64,000 nt of DNA from Lepidurus packardi (Eukaryota; Arthropoda; Branchiopoda; Notostraca; Triopsidae). Location of the stretch: positions 7,440,001-7,504,000 of the forward strand of contig JAKZAN010000005.1 in assembly GCA_023053545.1 (NCBI GenBank), in the 5' to 3' direction. A program made the position numbers and the translations under genes. How positions within the stretch are numbered: the first letter of the stretch is position 1; the number at the start of each line of letters is the position of its first letter. The notes below the pieces were generated by a model, which saw nothing but the letters and a program-made list of their open reading frames with translations, did no database searches and was not told the DNA's origin. Shown one piece after another: positions 36,051-47,989 of this stretch.

Positions 36051-37860
36051 GGTGTCCTTGACTGCAGCGAGCTGGTAAATGGCGAGCCCCAAGATCTTTT
36101 CTCCACTGTTGGAAATGCGGTCAGTGAGTGCAACGCAGAAAATCAATTAACCTACATAAATAAAAAAGAATAAAATAGGCCGAAGAAAAATTCATTAGTA
36201 AATGACCCAAGTCCACTCTCGGATTTCAGGTGAGACTAAGATGCTGCAGTGCGAAGAGAAACTCGCCTTCTCCTCTTTACCATATCACATCATCCTCTAC
36301 TTTTTGTAATGCTCCCAAACTTTCTTCATGTGAAAGCTGCGTTTCTTCCCCTTTTCTCCTCAAAGAAATCTCCTCACACTTGTTCACCCCACGCGCTAAC
36401 CAACTTGAACTCGCTTCTGCCAACTCGTTACAAAGCCCTAATCCGAAAGCTACGGAAGGTTCGGTAATACCTACCTTTTACAATCGTAGCCTAGATTCGT
36501 GAAAACAAGATTTATGAAGCTCCTTTTTCCTGTCAGTACTTATGGTGAATACATACTCAAAATAAATGAAGGGGGGGGGGTCAAAACCCCCGAGAAAAAC
36601 GATCCCCTTTTGTCGCTCAAGTGTGGAGAAAGCAGCTCTAATAGTGCAGCTGGAGGGGAATTCATTCCTTGTTATTAATTTCGTTTCTTTACCGTCTGCC
36701 AGGACATAGACAACCATATACGGCGACCTGATAAAGTTAGAAAGCTAGGCCAAGGAAAAAGGGGAATCAAGGACGAATATTTCTTCGATTCTTCCACAGT
36801 CCTCTAAATAAACGACCTAGACCTTTAGTTTTGTATCGCAGCTTCAGGAAAACACCAAATATTAGCACCCCGTATCCCGTTAGGAATGTCGTCGAACTCT
36901 TTGTGTTTTCGTTTTCGTCTTTTCCTTGCCAACATGGCTTCATCAAGCCTCAGACCACAGTATAGAGGTAAACCTCTATTACTGTGCCTCAGACCTTCAG
37001 TAAAAACTTGCAAAGTTTACGTTTCGTGCATTCGGAACTCACAATGGTGACTATCTATGCAGTGATCTATTTAATCAACTAAGTTAAAGCACCGTAACAT
37101 CGCTTTGTCTATCAATGCAGCGAGTATCTCCACACATGAGTAGGCTACTTTTAATGTGCCCAGGTGGGCAATGCGGAACCAACGACCTCTCCAACAACGG
37201 TTCATGTTTTTTCCAGACATTGTCTTTGCATAACAGAAGAACGCACGGAATTGAGAGAAACTAGAATTCAGTCACTCTGGGTGAAAAGAAAGCATAACAA
37301 TGAACAACTTCGATACCGACGAACGAAGCGCAATTACATTCCAGAAACATCCAAAAGAAGAGGCTTCACGGAACCGTAGTGTTCCTTGGCTTGCCCCAAG
37401 CTTGCCCAGGCATGTTTGCCGTCATTCAACAATGAAAAAATAACAAAAGCACAATCAATAAATCACGCGGGTTTTTTTCTTTGTCCGTTAGTGAACAAGT
37501 AAAATAAAAATCGAATTTAAGTAAACCCGGCAGGGAATTTAGGAAATAGGTTCAATACAAATTACACATTACGTATCCTAGCGTACTTTTTAAAAGATTT
37601 TTTGTCGGATTTGGGACTAGCCAAACAATGTAATGTTTGCTTGCACATGTGACAATCTAGGGCAAGAGGTTGCTAGACATCTTCCTACTGAAACAACAGC
37701 TCCCTGTTGTATGCAGATCGGTATTCGCTAAAGGTTATGAAACCGCTTAAACAGGTTTTCCATGTTAATATTCTCAATCTTACGTCTTAACTAAGATTAA
37801 TGCATACAAAACAGTGTCCAAAACGCTTTAAGTTGGTCCTGTTTACAATATAAATTTAGA

Positions 37861-38010
37861 AGTAGCTCATGAATCTACTTGAACTGAACAATTCCACTGA
37901 TATGCGCTTAATGGCACATACAAACAATCAATTCTTAGGATTCATTCACGAACCTACCTGAACTGAATAACTCCCCTCATTTCGCTTAGTAGCACACAAA
38001 AACAATAATT
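37861..38010 (+). repeat. diverged tandem duplication, about 75 bp unit
   Basis: Two adjacent units share cttgaactgaacaattcc / cctgaactgaataactcc followed by cgcttaatggcacat / cgcttagtagcacac and an aacaat run. They are similar but clearly diverged. Confidence 0.6.
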
Positions 38011-39910
38011 TTGACTGACAGGTGTTCCAAAAATGTCAAACCCTTTATTTTGACGAATGCTTGGCCCCAATTCTGGATTCGCGATCTGAAAAAATTTGCG
38101 GTCTTCCTACAACGTAGATCTCAAAGAATCTTGCTTTATCACGGAACTCGAATGTTGACAACTTTGGTTTCGAAAAGCTAGAGGCACACCACGTTTCCCT
38201 GTGTGTTAAGCAAGTACCAACTTCAAGACTGGTATGAGAAATAACGGGACCTGGACTCGGTCTACGCTGTAAAAGGATACGGTGGTTCAGGGATTGCTAT
38301 GGGATAAGAGGAAGTTTACGGTAACGTAAGGTGTTACGGTAAATGCGTCCGCTTCCGCGTGGCGATTAGCTCAGTAAGTCAATTTTGCATAAAGTGGTAT
38401 AAAAAAGTACGACTTACTGGGTAATAAAGTCTTCGTGGACAATTACAGGATGATGCAATTCAGTCCTCCCATTGAAGAAATATCAAGCTTCCAGGCACAG
38501 ATCAAAATCCCGCTGGAATCCACCAGAGTTCACTGAACTTTTCTTCCAATCAAGCGAAAGGTATTCTTGACTTCACCAGCGATTATTGACAACTGAACTG
38601 AGCACTGTAGGAAGAAAGGAGATTTTACCCATACGAATTGGCAAGTTTTGTTCGAAAAATAATTCAGGGATCAGAGTAAACTATTCGAAGACCTATCGAC
38701 TCGGAAGAACAGGGTCCAACTACTGAAACATATGTATACCTGAACCAGGTGGAGCTCTTGCTGAATAAATGTTCCGCAGCACGTTTCCTGGCTAACGTTC
38801 TTGAGTGTACAGGGGAAGGAAAATGCCCACTCCTGGCTTTATAAGATTGGCCTGGAGCAAGAGCGCACTTGACTTCTCTTGAAACGTTTTTGACTTAATT
38901 AATCGGGATTTGTGACGAGAATAATTGGGCGCGAGACAGGGAGAATAAGAGAACCTGATGGCTGGTGGAATGATAAAGAGCTTTTTCTTATGCAGCATCT
39001 TGTTTATATAAAGGGGAACTTGTTTGGACTTTCTCATCTCTTTTAGACTCGGTAAAACTTATAGTTTCACCTATCACCTTCGGTCACGAAAAAGTTTCGA
39101 TAGCTGATTTTCTCGTTTAACAGTGAAGAATAGCAGGAGGCTGTGGTAAAACCTTCGTTTCTTGGCAGACGATCTGGCTTTTTACGGGCGAACTCGGGAG
39201 GCTGAGAGAAAGGAAACTTCGCTGAGAAGAAAACAGAGCGAAAGGAGATGAACAAGGTGGGATAGAACGGACGGGTCGGGTTGTGCGTTAAGAAAGAAAA
39301 CAACGAATCGTCCTTGCTTTTCTCCGATGCTAACTGGAGAAAGTTCAAATGCAAAAGAAAACGCACAGTAGAGCAATCAGGTTAGCAAAGCTCGACGTCC
39401 TACCTGTCTATTTCACGTCCAAGAAAGCGAAGACGTGGCAAAAAAGAGTTCTGAATACTCGCTCATGGAGAAACTTGTCTGATACAGGATATTGAAGGGG
39501 AAAAAACGGAGTTATATAGTTTTCACCACATTTGCGGTTGCGTACAAACAACAAGCTAAATGCGGTTTATTCCCGTACATTTATAGCAGGAAGGTTATTT
39601 ATCCGGCGTCAAATGCCTAAAGGTGGAGCATTTTTTTAAGACCTTGCATCCAGTCGCACGCATGCGAATTGTGTCGAGGACATGTGTTGCGCAAAAAAAT
39701 AAAGCACTTACCTACGAGAAGAATAAAAGTCGTAGCAACGTCTAAGTGGCTTCCTTAGTGGACGATCTCCATCCGGATTCAATAAATATCTTTACGTATA
39801 GTTTTTATTTTCTGATCTTTCACGTGAAATTCTTCGGCACGGTCAGGAAAATACTTGTACGCAAAAAGAAAAAGTTGTTCACATGTTATTATGTTCAGTT
39901 GTTCACATGT

Positions 39911-39956
39911 TATCTTCCGTTATTTTGATGTTGTCACATCAAAATAACGGAAGATA
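39911..39956. repeat. perfect 21-bp inverted repeat (hairpin)
   Basis: Arms at 39911-39931 and 39936-39956 are exact reverse complements (containing atcttccgttattttgatg) around a four-base loop tgtc. A direct repeat gttcacatgttat stands just upstream, twice. Confidence 0.9.
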
Positions 39957-40137
39957 GGCTTAAGGCTGTAACCGATTGGAAAAGATAATTACCTAGCAAC
40001 TGCTGTGGTAATTGGGAATTCTTGGTATCAAAGAAAATACCCGAGTCATCTGCAGGGAAAACTTAGCACCTTGTGGAGGCTAGAAAAAAATATATTGCCA
40101 AAGGGCAAAGAAAACCTTTCATAATATTGCAGCTACT

Positions 40138-40429
40138 ACTAATTGACGCGTTTCGGAGAAGGTTTCAGGAGCTTCTAGGTAGCTTCCGATATGGGGGCTA
40201 TGCAGGTTGTGTCTCAACTGCGCCGTAAATGACAGTGCAACGTTTCCCTCTCACTTGAGTTAGGTTAAGTTACGTTAGGACTCCCCCTTCCCTCAAAAGC
40301 ATAAATCTTCATCTCCATTCTCGCCCCTTGCTCGAGAAACACATTTTTTTTTAGTAAAGGGTAACTTCGCCAGGTGACAGCGTGTACTGGTTGAAAACGA
40401 GGAAAACCTCCCGAAACGCGTCAATTAGT
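40138..40429. mobile_element. small inverted-repeat element (MITE-like)
   Basis: Perfect 19-base terminal inverted repeats, actaattgacgcgtttcgg (40138-40156) and its complement (40411-40429), with weaker pairing inward. It is 292 bases long and has no coding capacity. It ends 58 bases before the TXNL1 start codon, so it lies within or next to that promoter. No clear target duplication was seen. Confidence 0.65.
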
Positions 40430-40487
40430 TACGTGTTAATATTGCTTGTTTCTAATTTAGTTAATTAGTTCGTGTTACTTTTCGGAA

Positions 40488-41696
40488 ATGGTTCGTGTAA
40501 TTGCTGAAGATTCTCAGTTCCTCCCCGAGTTAAACTCTGCAGGAACGAGCCTAGTTATCGTTGACTTCACTGCAAGTTGGTAAGGGACATTGAATTTTGA
40601 ATTTCATAATATTGAATTATGGCCTAGGTTAAACCTCGTTCTTATTTGTATTTAGGTGCGGTCCATGTCAAAGAATCGCCCCCATTTTTGAGCAACTGGC
40701 CAACAAGTATCCTAGGGCTGTCTTTCTGAAAGTAGACGTGGACCATTGTCCAGAAACTGCTAGTTCTAATAGCGTCACGGCTATGCCTACCTTCATCTTC
40801 TTCCGTAATAAAGTATGTTTTCCATAGAGCAACGCTTGAAAAAAATCACTTAACGTTTGTTTTCCACAGACCAAGATTGATCGCTTGCAAGGAGCTAACG
40901 CAGAGTCATTGGAACAGAAAATCAAGCAACACTACGGCTCCGAAGATGCTGGAGAAGAAGATAGTTCCGTACAAGGCCATGTAAGCCTCTTGTGACATCA
41001 TCTTTTCTTATCATTCTGATCTTCTGACTATATTTGCAGTTGGATCTGTGTACGTTTATCGAAAAGTCTGGCTGTGAATGCCTCAATGAATCGGATGACC
41101 ATACTTTGCCTGGTTGTCTAACTAGTGGTCCGGGCTATTTGGAATCTGACTGCGATGAGCAGGTAATTTACCTTAATTTTTATAAAAAAAAATACAAGAA
41201 CAACAAAGAAGCAGAACTCACAAACATAACAAACACCTTTCTAAAACTTTCCCGTGTTTAGCTTATTATTTCCCTGACCTTCAACCAATCCATCAAGATT
41301 CATTCGTTGAAAATCAAAGCTCCAGCTGATACGGGACCCAAAACGTTGCGTTTGTTCATCAACCAACCCCGAACTTTGGATTTTGATGCTGCAGAAGCAG
41401 CGCAACCTGTTCAAGAACTCATGTAAAAGATAAAAACCTTAGTTCCTTTTTAAATAATTGATTCATTGTATATGAAATTCGTTAGTTTGGAGCCCAAAGA
41501 TCTCGACGGTACTCCCGTTCTGGTCCGCTACGTGAAATTTCAGAACGTGAAAACACTTCTAATTTTCGTTAAGGATAACCAAGGCGGGGGCGAGGTGACT
41601 CGTATTGATCAACTGTCCGTGATTGGATCCCCGTTGTCTACTACCAACATGCAAGACTTTAAGCGCATTGCTGGGAAAAAAGGGGAGAGCCACTAA
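40488..41696 (+). CDS. TXNL1: thioredoxin-like protein 1 (thioredoxin plus PITH domain)
   Basis: Six exons: 40488-40579, 40656-40812, 40870-40980, 41040-41162, 41262-41422, 41486-41696; 284 aa against 289 in human. The N-terminal thioredoxin fold (about 1-108) has the redox motif WCGPC. A PITH domain (about 125-284) follows, the part that binds the proteasome 19S cap in the known family. The order and spacing fit TXNL1 closely. The gene converges on the mitochondrial poly(A) polymerase gene; stop codons are only 95 bases apart, so 3' untranslated regions probably overlap. Confidence 0.95.
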
Positions 41697-41791
41697 AAAC
41701 GGAGAGAAAATTATAAATTTACGCTGTCTTGGCTGGGCACTTGCATGTAATTTGTTATCGGCTCTATAAAACAGTGGGTTGTTTTCCACTA

Positions 41792-44042
41792 TCACCAATA
41801 CTGCCATTCACTCCCTATTTTGGGCCGTGCACTGCGCTTCGTTTTTGCTTGGGTCCGTCTGGGTTTCTTTTCCAGAACTGGGATTCGCAACTCTAAGAGT
41901 TTGGACTCACTAACAGGTATTTTTCGAACCTTGGCTGTTTTCAGTATAGGTACTGGTGATTCTACGTGTCCTAAAGCTTCTTCTCTGCCCACTCTACCTT
42001 CTTCGCCATTGAAAAGGCTCCGGACTTCGAAATTGGCGGCCATGGAACCAACAGGATTGGACGGTTGGCCATAGCCTGCTTGTAGTAAGGTCAAAAGTCC
42101 CCATTCAGGGTTATTTGGAGGCTCGGGATCAGCTTCTAGTCGCCATAGGGCCGATCTGGCTTCACTGACTAGCCGTTCCACTTCTTCCACGCTGACATTT
42201 TTGCTTACATTCAGTTCCCTTTCCAAAGGATTCTGGATATACAGGGGACTGAACTCCGGCTTGGGCAAAGCTTTACCCCAGACTAAAGATATGCCTTTAT
42301 CCCGGAAGTTGAATCCTTCAACAAAGCGAAAGAATTCGTACAACAGCTCCCCACACGTCTCCACATTGGCTGAAATGGGTATTCGTTGTATGTCGCGCAA
42401 AAAGGTGCAGTCAATGCCTTTTGTAACTCTGTGATCTGTCGACCCTATACGGCAAATACAACAAAACAGTTTAAAGAAAGTTTTTGACGTAAATTATTTG
42501 GATTTGCCTGCTTTCTGAATGAGATAATTTAAAGTTGATAAAATGGGCGTTGGGCGACTTTGCAGGAAGTACAAGACTAGTAATGTCAACGAGAAGTTGG
42601 TCACCCAACGTCCCGGGACGGGACTGGTTATTCGTCCCACCTTGGCCCAATGTCGAATGGTGAATACTAACGGTTTTACCCTTGGGTCGCAACAGCCATA
42701 CAAGTAGAGCAGCTCTGACATATACACACCAGTTCTGGATCCAAAAATTATTTGACAAGGATTTTCTAGCGAAAGAATTTAAGAGATTGACTTACAAATT
42801 AGACATGGATAAATCGCATTCTAAGCCAGTAAATTCTTGTTGATATTTAACAATAGGGACGCGGGCTTGCAATATCCTCTTTATCTAGTAGTGTGGGTCG
42901 ATAACATAGAGATCTACTAAAAATTCACGAACCTGTACACAGCCCGGAACAAATCCTTGTAAAATATCTCCTAGCAGTTCCATATGCCTCTGGACTTGCA
43001 AACGACCATTTGCGAACGCCGGCTTGGCTTGAAAAACAAGTCTCGAGGTATCTCGTGCCGAATTATCTTTCAACATAGGCTCCTAAAAAGAACCAGACGT
43101 AAAAGATGTACACTACAGAGAATTTCTACTTTTCGGCCATCAAGACTGAGGACCATATCTAAATCTGCCGAGTTTTTCCCGTATCCGTTTATGGATGAAC
43201 CGAACGGTAGTACTATAGAGTGAGGAAAAATGCCAGCAAGGCAAGTTTCTACTTGGTGGCAAGTCAAAAACCTGAGTCTCCGAGCCAAATCATTCATTTG
43301 AAGGCCTGAGCATAAAATATCCATTTGCTCGTCAATCTATAAACAGGCTTGTAAATAGAGTTCTTGATAGATTAATTGAAAAGGAACTTTACCGATTTGG
43401 CTCCTTGCATCAGTGCTTGAAGTTCGGATTCGTGTTGAATAGGATTAGTGAGCAATTCGGGAAGTTTAAATGACGATTTCTTCGAAGCTGTTTTCTTTTC
43501 TTGGGCTTTAAGCCAAAGGAAAGGAGAGTAAGCTGGGATGACTTCTTGGTCGCCAATATGTTGGGTATGGGAAAGTAGTTTTTTTACCTCTATTTCCGAA
43601 GAGAATTCAAGGAGGAGAAAATTCTGAATTCAATAAGAACCACCAGATTAAATAAGAAGAGGTTAGGTACGTTAGCAAATAAGCTTACTTTCCCCGCAAA
43701 GGAATAGTGAAACATTTTTCTAATGGTGCCGTAATGACTACAAGTGTCAGCAAGGTCTCTGGATGATTGTGTCGAGTTTGTCTGAATAACTACGCTACAC
43801 TTCGCTTGATTTCTGCAGTCCTTTAACAAGGATTCAAAAGATGACACATTTCCCTCTCTTATATAGTTCAACTCAGCCTGGCTGGAATCGGTTTTTTCTG
43901 AGGAAGCCTTTCGTCTAAGCTCAGAGTTGTTATGCAAATACTTTGCAGTACATGTTCTCTGAAACCTGAGCACTGGTCTGGCGAAATAGTTACCCTTATG
44001 TCTCGCGCAAATGCTAGGAAAATATCTACTATAATAAGACAT
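41792..44042 (-). CDS. MTPAP: mitochondrial poly(A) RNA polymerase
   Basis: Exons (minus): 43689-44042, 43393-43623, 43112-43336, 42933-43082, 42796-42884, 42508-42734, 41792-42444; 642 aa. It adds poly(A) tails to mitochondrial mRNAs. The basic, Arg-rich N-terminus suits a mitochondrial presequence. The nucleotidyltransferase motif is FGSSINGYGKNSADLDMVL, with the catalytic DxD at about residue 240. The central domain reads SELLYLYGCCDPRVKPLVF, and the PAP-associated region includes SPLYIQNPLERELNVSKNVS, nearly as in human MTPAP. The donor after exon 6 appears to be GC (CAG|GCAAAT). The donor after exon 3 could instead be 15 bases earlier, also in phase. Confidence 0.93.
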
Positions 44043-46471
44043 GTTGTGTAGTATTTACATACTGCGAAAGCACATGTGAGAAACTGGGGAAGAATAAACA
44101 AGTAGTTCTTTTTTTTACCTACCAGATGGCTTTTAGAGCGGGAAATAATAATGGTGTTTATTTTTTAACAAAATCCCAAAACCCCTTCATGTCGACACAA
44201 AATTTCTCCGTCTATGCGGATGCATGAGCAGGTTATTCAATTAAATGCCCCCTTTACTGGCGAAAACGACAACACCCAAGAAAGTGCTTGGCGACCATGA
44301 ATCAAGAACTTTTTATTTATCAATAGCTTATATGCCCGAGAACTTTCTTTGCTTTGTCCATTTTGCTAGTGAAGAGGCGGGATTAGCTTCGTTACAGAAG
44401 GGCATTTAATTGAATGACCTGCATGTTTAATTGACTTGGAAGTTAACAAGGGTTATCGTGTTGTTAACCCTACGTAAGCATAGTAGAACGACAGAAAGCA
44501 ATTTCATTGGTCAATGTGGAAAGTCCGAATAGCGATCAATAGTTACCGTAGGGTAACGATGGGTCACTACAAGGACTTTGCAAATTGACCAATCACATTA
44601 CTTTTGGCGTTATGTAGACCAATCCTGTCATTTGAAGCATACGTCTACGATTATAGGTAGGGTTCTCAACACGATATCCCTTCTAAACTCCCCAGTCAAT
44701 TACAGGAGCAGGTCATACAATTAAATAACCTGCTCATTTAATTGACTTGGGAATTTAAAAGAAATTTCCTTACCTAAGCGTAGTAGTAGGCTAGAAAGGA
44801 CACGATTGGTCTAAAACAGTAGAAAAGCAATGTGACTGATCAATTTGCGAAGTTCATGTAGCGATCATTAAGTTCGTTACTGTATTGGATTGGTGAAAGT
44901 ACTAGACGAGCCCGTTTGTACTTTTCACAAGATTTGTTACATGACAATTACAAAATCTATTACAATCTAGTAAAATTACGACGTCTCGCTAGCACATAGC
45001 CTCTGAAACCTCGAGATGATTACATTAAAACTATAAAAAAAAGAAAAAGAATTATTCATGAATATTTTTTTATTGATAATGTTCACATACATGTAAGGTT
45101 ATGGAAACGAATACAATTAGCGCCACATTGACGATCACATAGAAGATCAAGGTAAAAAGGTATTATCGTGCGAATAATATTTAATTTCTTGAAAACAACT
45201 GCCTAAGCTTTCATGGGAACAGGCTCGGTTTAGCTAAGTCTGCTAATGAAGATAACAACGTGGCAACAACTCAACATATTGATATTCAGCTGACATACAA
45301 GAATCATAACCTAAACATTGCTAATCTATACGCAACGGTTTTCAATAAGCACGGACATCCAAAGGAGGGCAAAGGAGAGTCAAGGAGCAGGAGATAAATA
45401 GCCTAAAGGAAGTTTAACAGAAACTGTACAGAGAATTAGCCAAGTTTTCTCTAGGTTCCAGCAGCGATAATTCATCGGTTGAAATATATACCGACAGTGC
45501 TTGAGATGAAAGCTTATGCTTTTGTTTGTGATAACTGTAATACAGTATATGATTTCCAGAAACTTTATATAACCTTCAAGTATATATACATAGCACTATA
45601 TGCAATGTAATTTAGGAATACAATTCGGAAAAAATAAAAGGACAACCAGGATCGCTCGCCTGTATATGTACTTACTTGATAGAATACCTGACTATTCCCC
45701 ATATAATTAAAACTGTAAAATGTATAATTGAAGAAGTAATTAAAACAGCAGAGAAGTTAACAATATTGTGCTTACTTAAAATGCGAATTTATACAAGCTA
45801 AATTTTCTCACGACTTGTACGATATACCTTCTTTTGCCCAGCAGGGATCCGTATTCGTTGATCATATAGATGGGTAACGCGCTAAATTGGTACCACAAAA
45901 TAAATGCACATGTTATACCGCTAAGTGGATACGAGGACGACTAAATGCTAAAAATGCACGTAGCTGACAGCACATCAACCGCACCAATTCAAGACAAAAA
46001 AAGAGGGTAAAAATTTATTTTAGAGAATTAATCTGAAGATTGCTCCTTTTGCGTGAATTATCATCGGGTTCAATACTAGAACCAGTTCTTTTCCCACAGT
46101 TTTTAAAATAAGGAAGCCATTGAATAACCGCGGGGGTAACCTGATACAGCATACTTGATATTTGGCTTCACCTTTTTCTTTTTATGTGTGTGAAACCTAA
46201 TATCGGCTTCGACGCAAAGGGATTCAGACAACAGTCTTTTAGTGCAGCACAGTAGTGAAATCCCTCTACGTTTTCTTATCTGCCGATCATTCACTTGTTG
46301 GACTTCGACGTCAAGACAGCGATGGCTAGCCAGTACGCTCTCTAAGCTACTCACACAAAATACGTGCTTCGTTTACCCTAAAGTCTGTCGTGACTTCAAA
46401 GTTCGCGACGAACCTCAAGAAACGTAACGCGCATTTTCCAAGTTTCAATACTTGTTCAACAGCGAAATAGC
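44043..46471. other. gene-poor divergent intergenic stretch
   Basis: No supported gene between the divergent MTPAP and SDR starts. It contains inverted and direct repeats at 44228-44850, and is AT-rich from about 45000 to 46050. One short minus frame near 46103-46354 has no support. Confidence 0.5.
44228..44422. mobile_element. small inverted-repeat element (MITE-like)
   Basis: Ends gcaggttattcaattaaatg (44228 on) and catttaattgaatgacctgc (to 44422) pair with one mismatch over 23 bases, and imperfect pairing continues inward. A similar gagcaggt...acctgctc footprint occurs at 44705-44734. The flank after each (tttaattgacttgg) is repeated, suggesting a duplicated segment. Confidence 0.55.
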
Positions 46472-47600
46472 ATGCCGTTGTTTCAAGGGCCTAGATGTTT
46501 ATCTCGAACGAGATTAGAAGGAAAAGTGGCTGTAATTACTGGAGCCAACACCGGAATTGGCAAAGAAACTGCTCGCGAATTATCCAAGCGAGGTAAAAAT
46601 AAAATCCGAAAAAAAGTATTGACACGTCTCCCAGTTAACTAAAAAAAAATTCAACAGGAGCTCGAGTGATTCTTGCTTGCCGAGACCTAAATAAAGCTCA
46701 AGAAGCGGCAGTGGAAATTCAAAAAGAAAGCGGAAATCAAGTCAATACCTTACAACTGGATTTAGGATGCTTGTCGTCCATTCGTACAGCCGCTGAACAG
46801 CTTCGAAAATCCGAACCTCGAATTCACCTACTCATCAACAATGCCGGTGTAATGATGTGTCCTTCCTGGAAAACACAGGATGGGTTTGAAATGCAGCTAG
46901 GCGTAAATCATTTGGGCCATTTTTTATGGACTCAACTGCTTCTTGATATAGTAAAAGAGTCCGCTCCTTCTCGGATTATCGCTGTTTCTTCCATGGCGCA
47001 TGCACGTAAGAAAAAAAAAATCTTCCGCTATTCAAGTGTTTCCAAACATCTTAGATGGGAAGATTAACTTTGAAGATTTGATGTTGGAAAAGACGTACGA
47101 CGCCCATGTCTCCTACTGCCAAAGCAAACTAGCAAACTTACTATTTGCACGCGAATTAGCTCGCCGATTGGCAGGTACATGATTTTATGATTTAATCAAA
47201 CAACAAATAGGAACCTTGTAAAATCATCCTCCGCTCTAGGTTCGGGAGTTACAGTATACGGTTTGCATCCCGGAGTCGTGAAAACAGAGCTGGGACGTCA
47301 CTTAAACCAATCACTAGGGTCAACACTTACGACTGTTTTCCGCTGGGCATCGAATTACTTCTTTAAAACACCGGAAATGGGGGCCCAGACGACCCTCTAT
47401 TGTGCACTAGAGGAGAAATTGGCCAACGAATCAGGAAAATATTACAGGTACATTAGAACCCTATAAATCGACCCTAATTTTTTAATCCTTCAAGTGACTG
47501 CGCCGAAAAACAACCTTCCCGTCGTGCTCTGGATGACGAAGCTGCGTGGAAGCTTTGGGAAGTTAGTGAAAAATTAGTTGGACTGGGTCAAACACAATAA
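46472..47600 (+). CDS. short-chain dehydrogenase/reductase, retinol dehydrogenase 11-14 type
   Basis: Five exons: 46472-46592, 46658-47005, 47055-47174, 47240-47447, 47495-47600; 300 aa. The Rossmann motif TGANTGIG binds NADP(H). The NNAG motif, the catalytic Ser (VSSMAHA) and YxxSK ([20 protein letters not shown]) are all present. The sequence [13 protein letters not shown] is typical of the RDH11/12/13/14 group that reduces retinal and other aldehydes. The true substrate cannot be read from sequence. Intron 2 is only 49 bases. The stop TAA (47598-47600) overlaps an AATAAA, a possible poly(A) signal. Confidence 0.92.
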
Positions 47601-47989
47601 ACTAACTAACTGAAGACATTCTAAATCACTACTGCTTAGACACAACCCGAAATTTCTGTATAGCTTATAGGTCAGTACTGGTTTTATCTTTTACACAAAA
47701 CGCATTTTTTGGGTTACGCCAAATCCTATCAACCATATTTGGTATGCTTTGATACAATCCAAACTGCTTCCAACGCTGCCGCATCTCCTTACAGAATGTT
47801 TATGCAATAGATATTTTTGCTTCAATGGAATAGCTTTACAAAAGTCAACAAAAGTTTTTACTAAACAAAAAGCAGAGCTTTAGGGTCACATAAAGGGGTT
47901 TGAGACGCAGGCAGCAAGAGAGCTATAATGGCCATAAAAATGGTGCCTGGTCTAGGTTAGCTTTTAAATATCCTTATAGGTCAAAACTT

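Larger units (their letters stand above)
36051..40487. other. gene-poor stretch with small repeats
   Basis: I find no supported gene over about 4.4 kb. It holds a run of ten G near 36570, a diverged tandem duplication at 37861-38010, a perfect hairpin at 39911-39956 and an inverted-repeat element at 40138-40429. Open frames here are short and lack splice context. Confidence 0.5.

Noticed and set aside
38340..38400. Box-A-like gcgattagctcagtaag suggesting a tRNA
   Set aside because: No box B, no acceptor stem and no cloverleaf within the next 80 bases.
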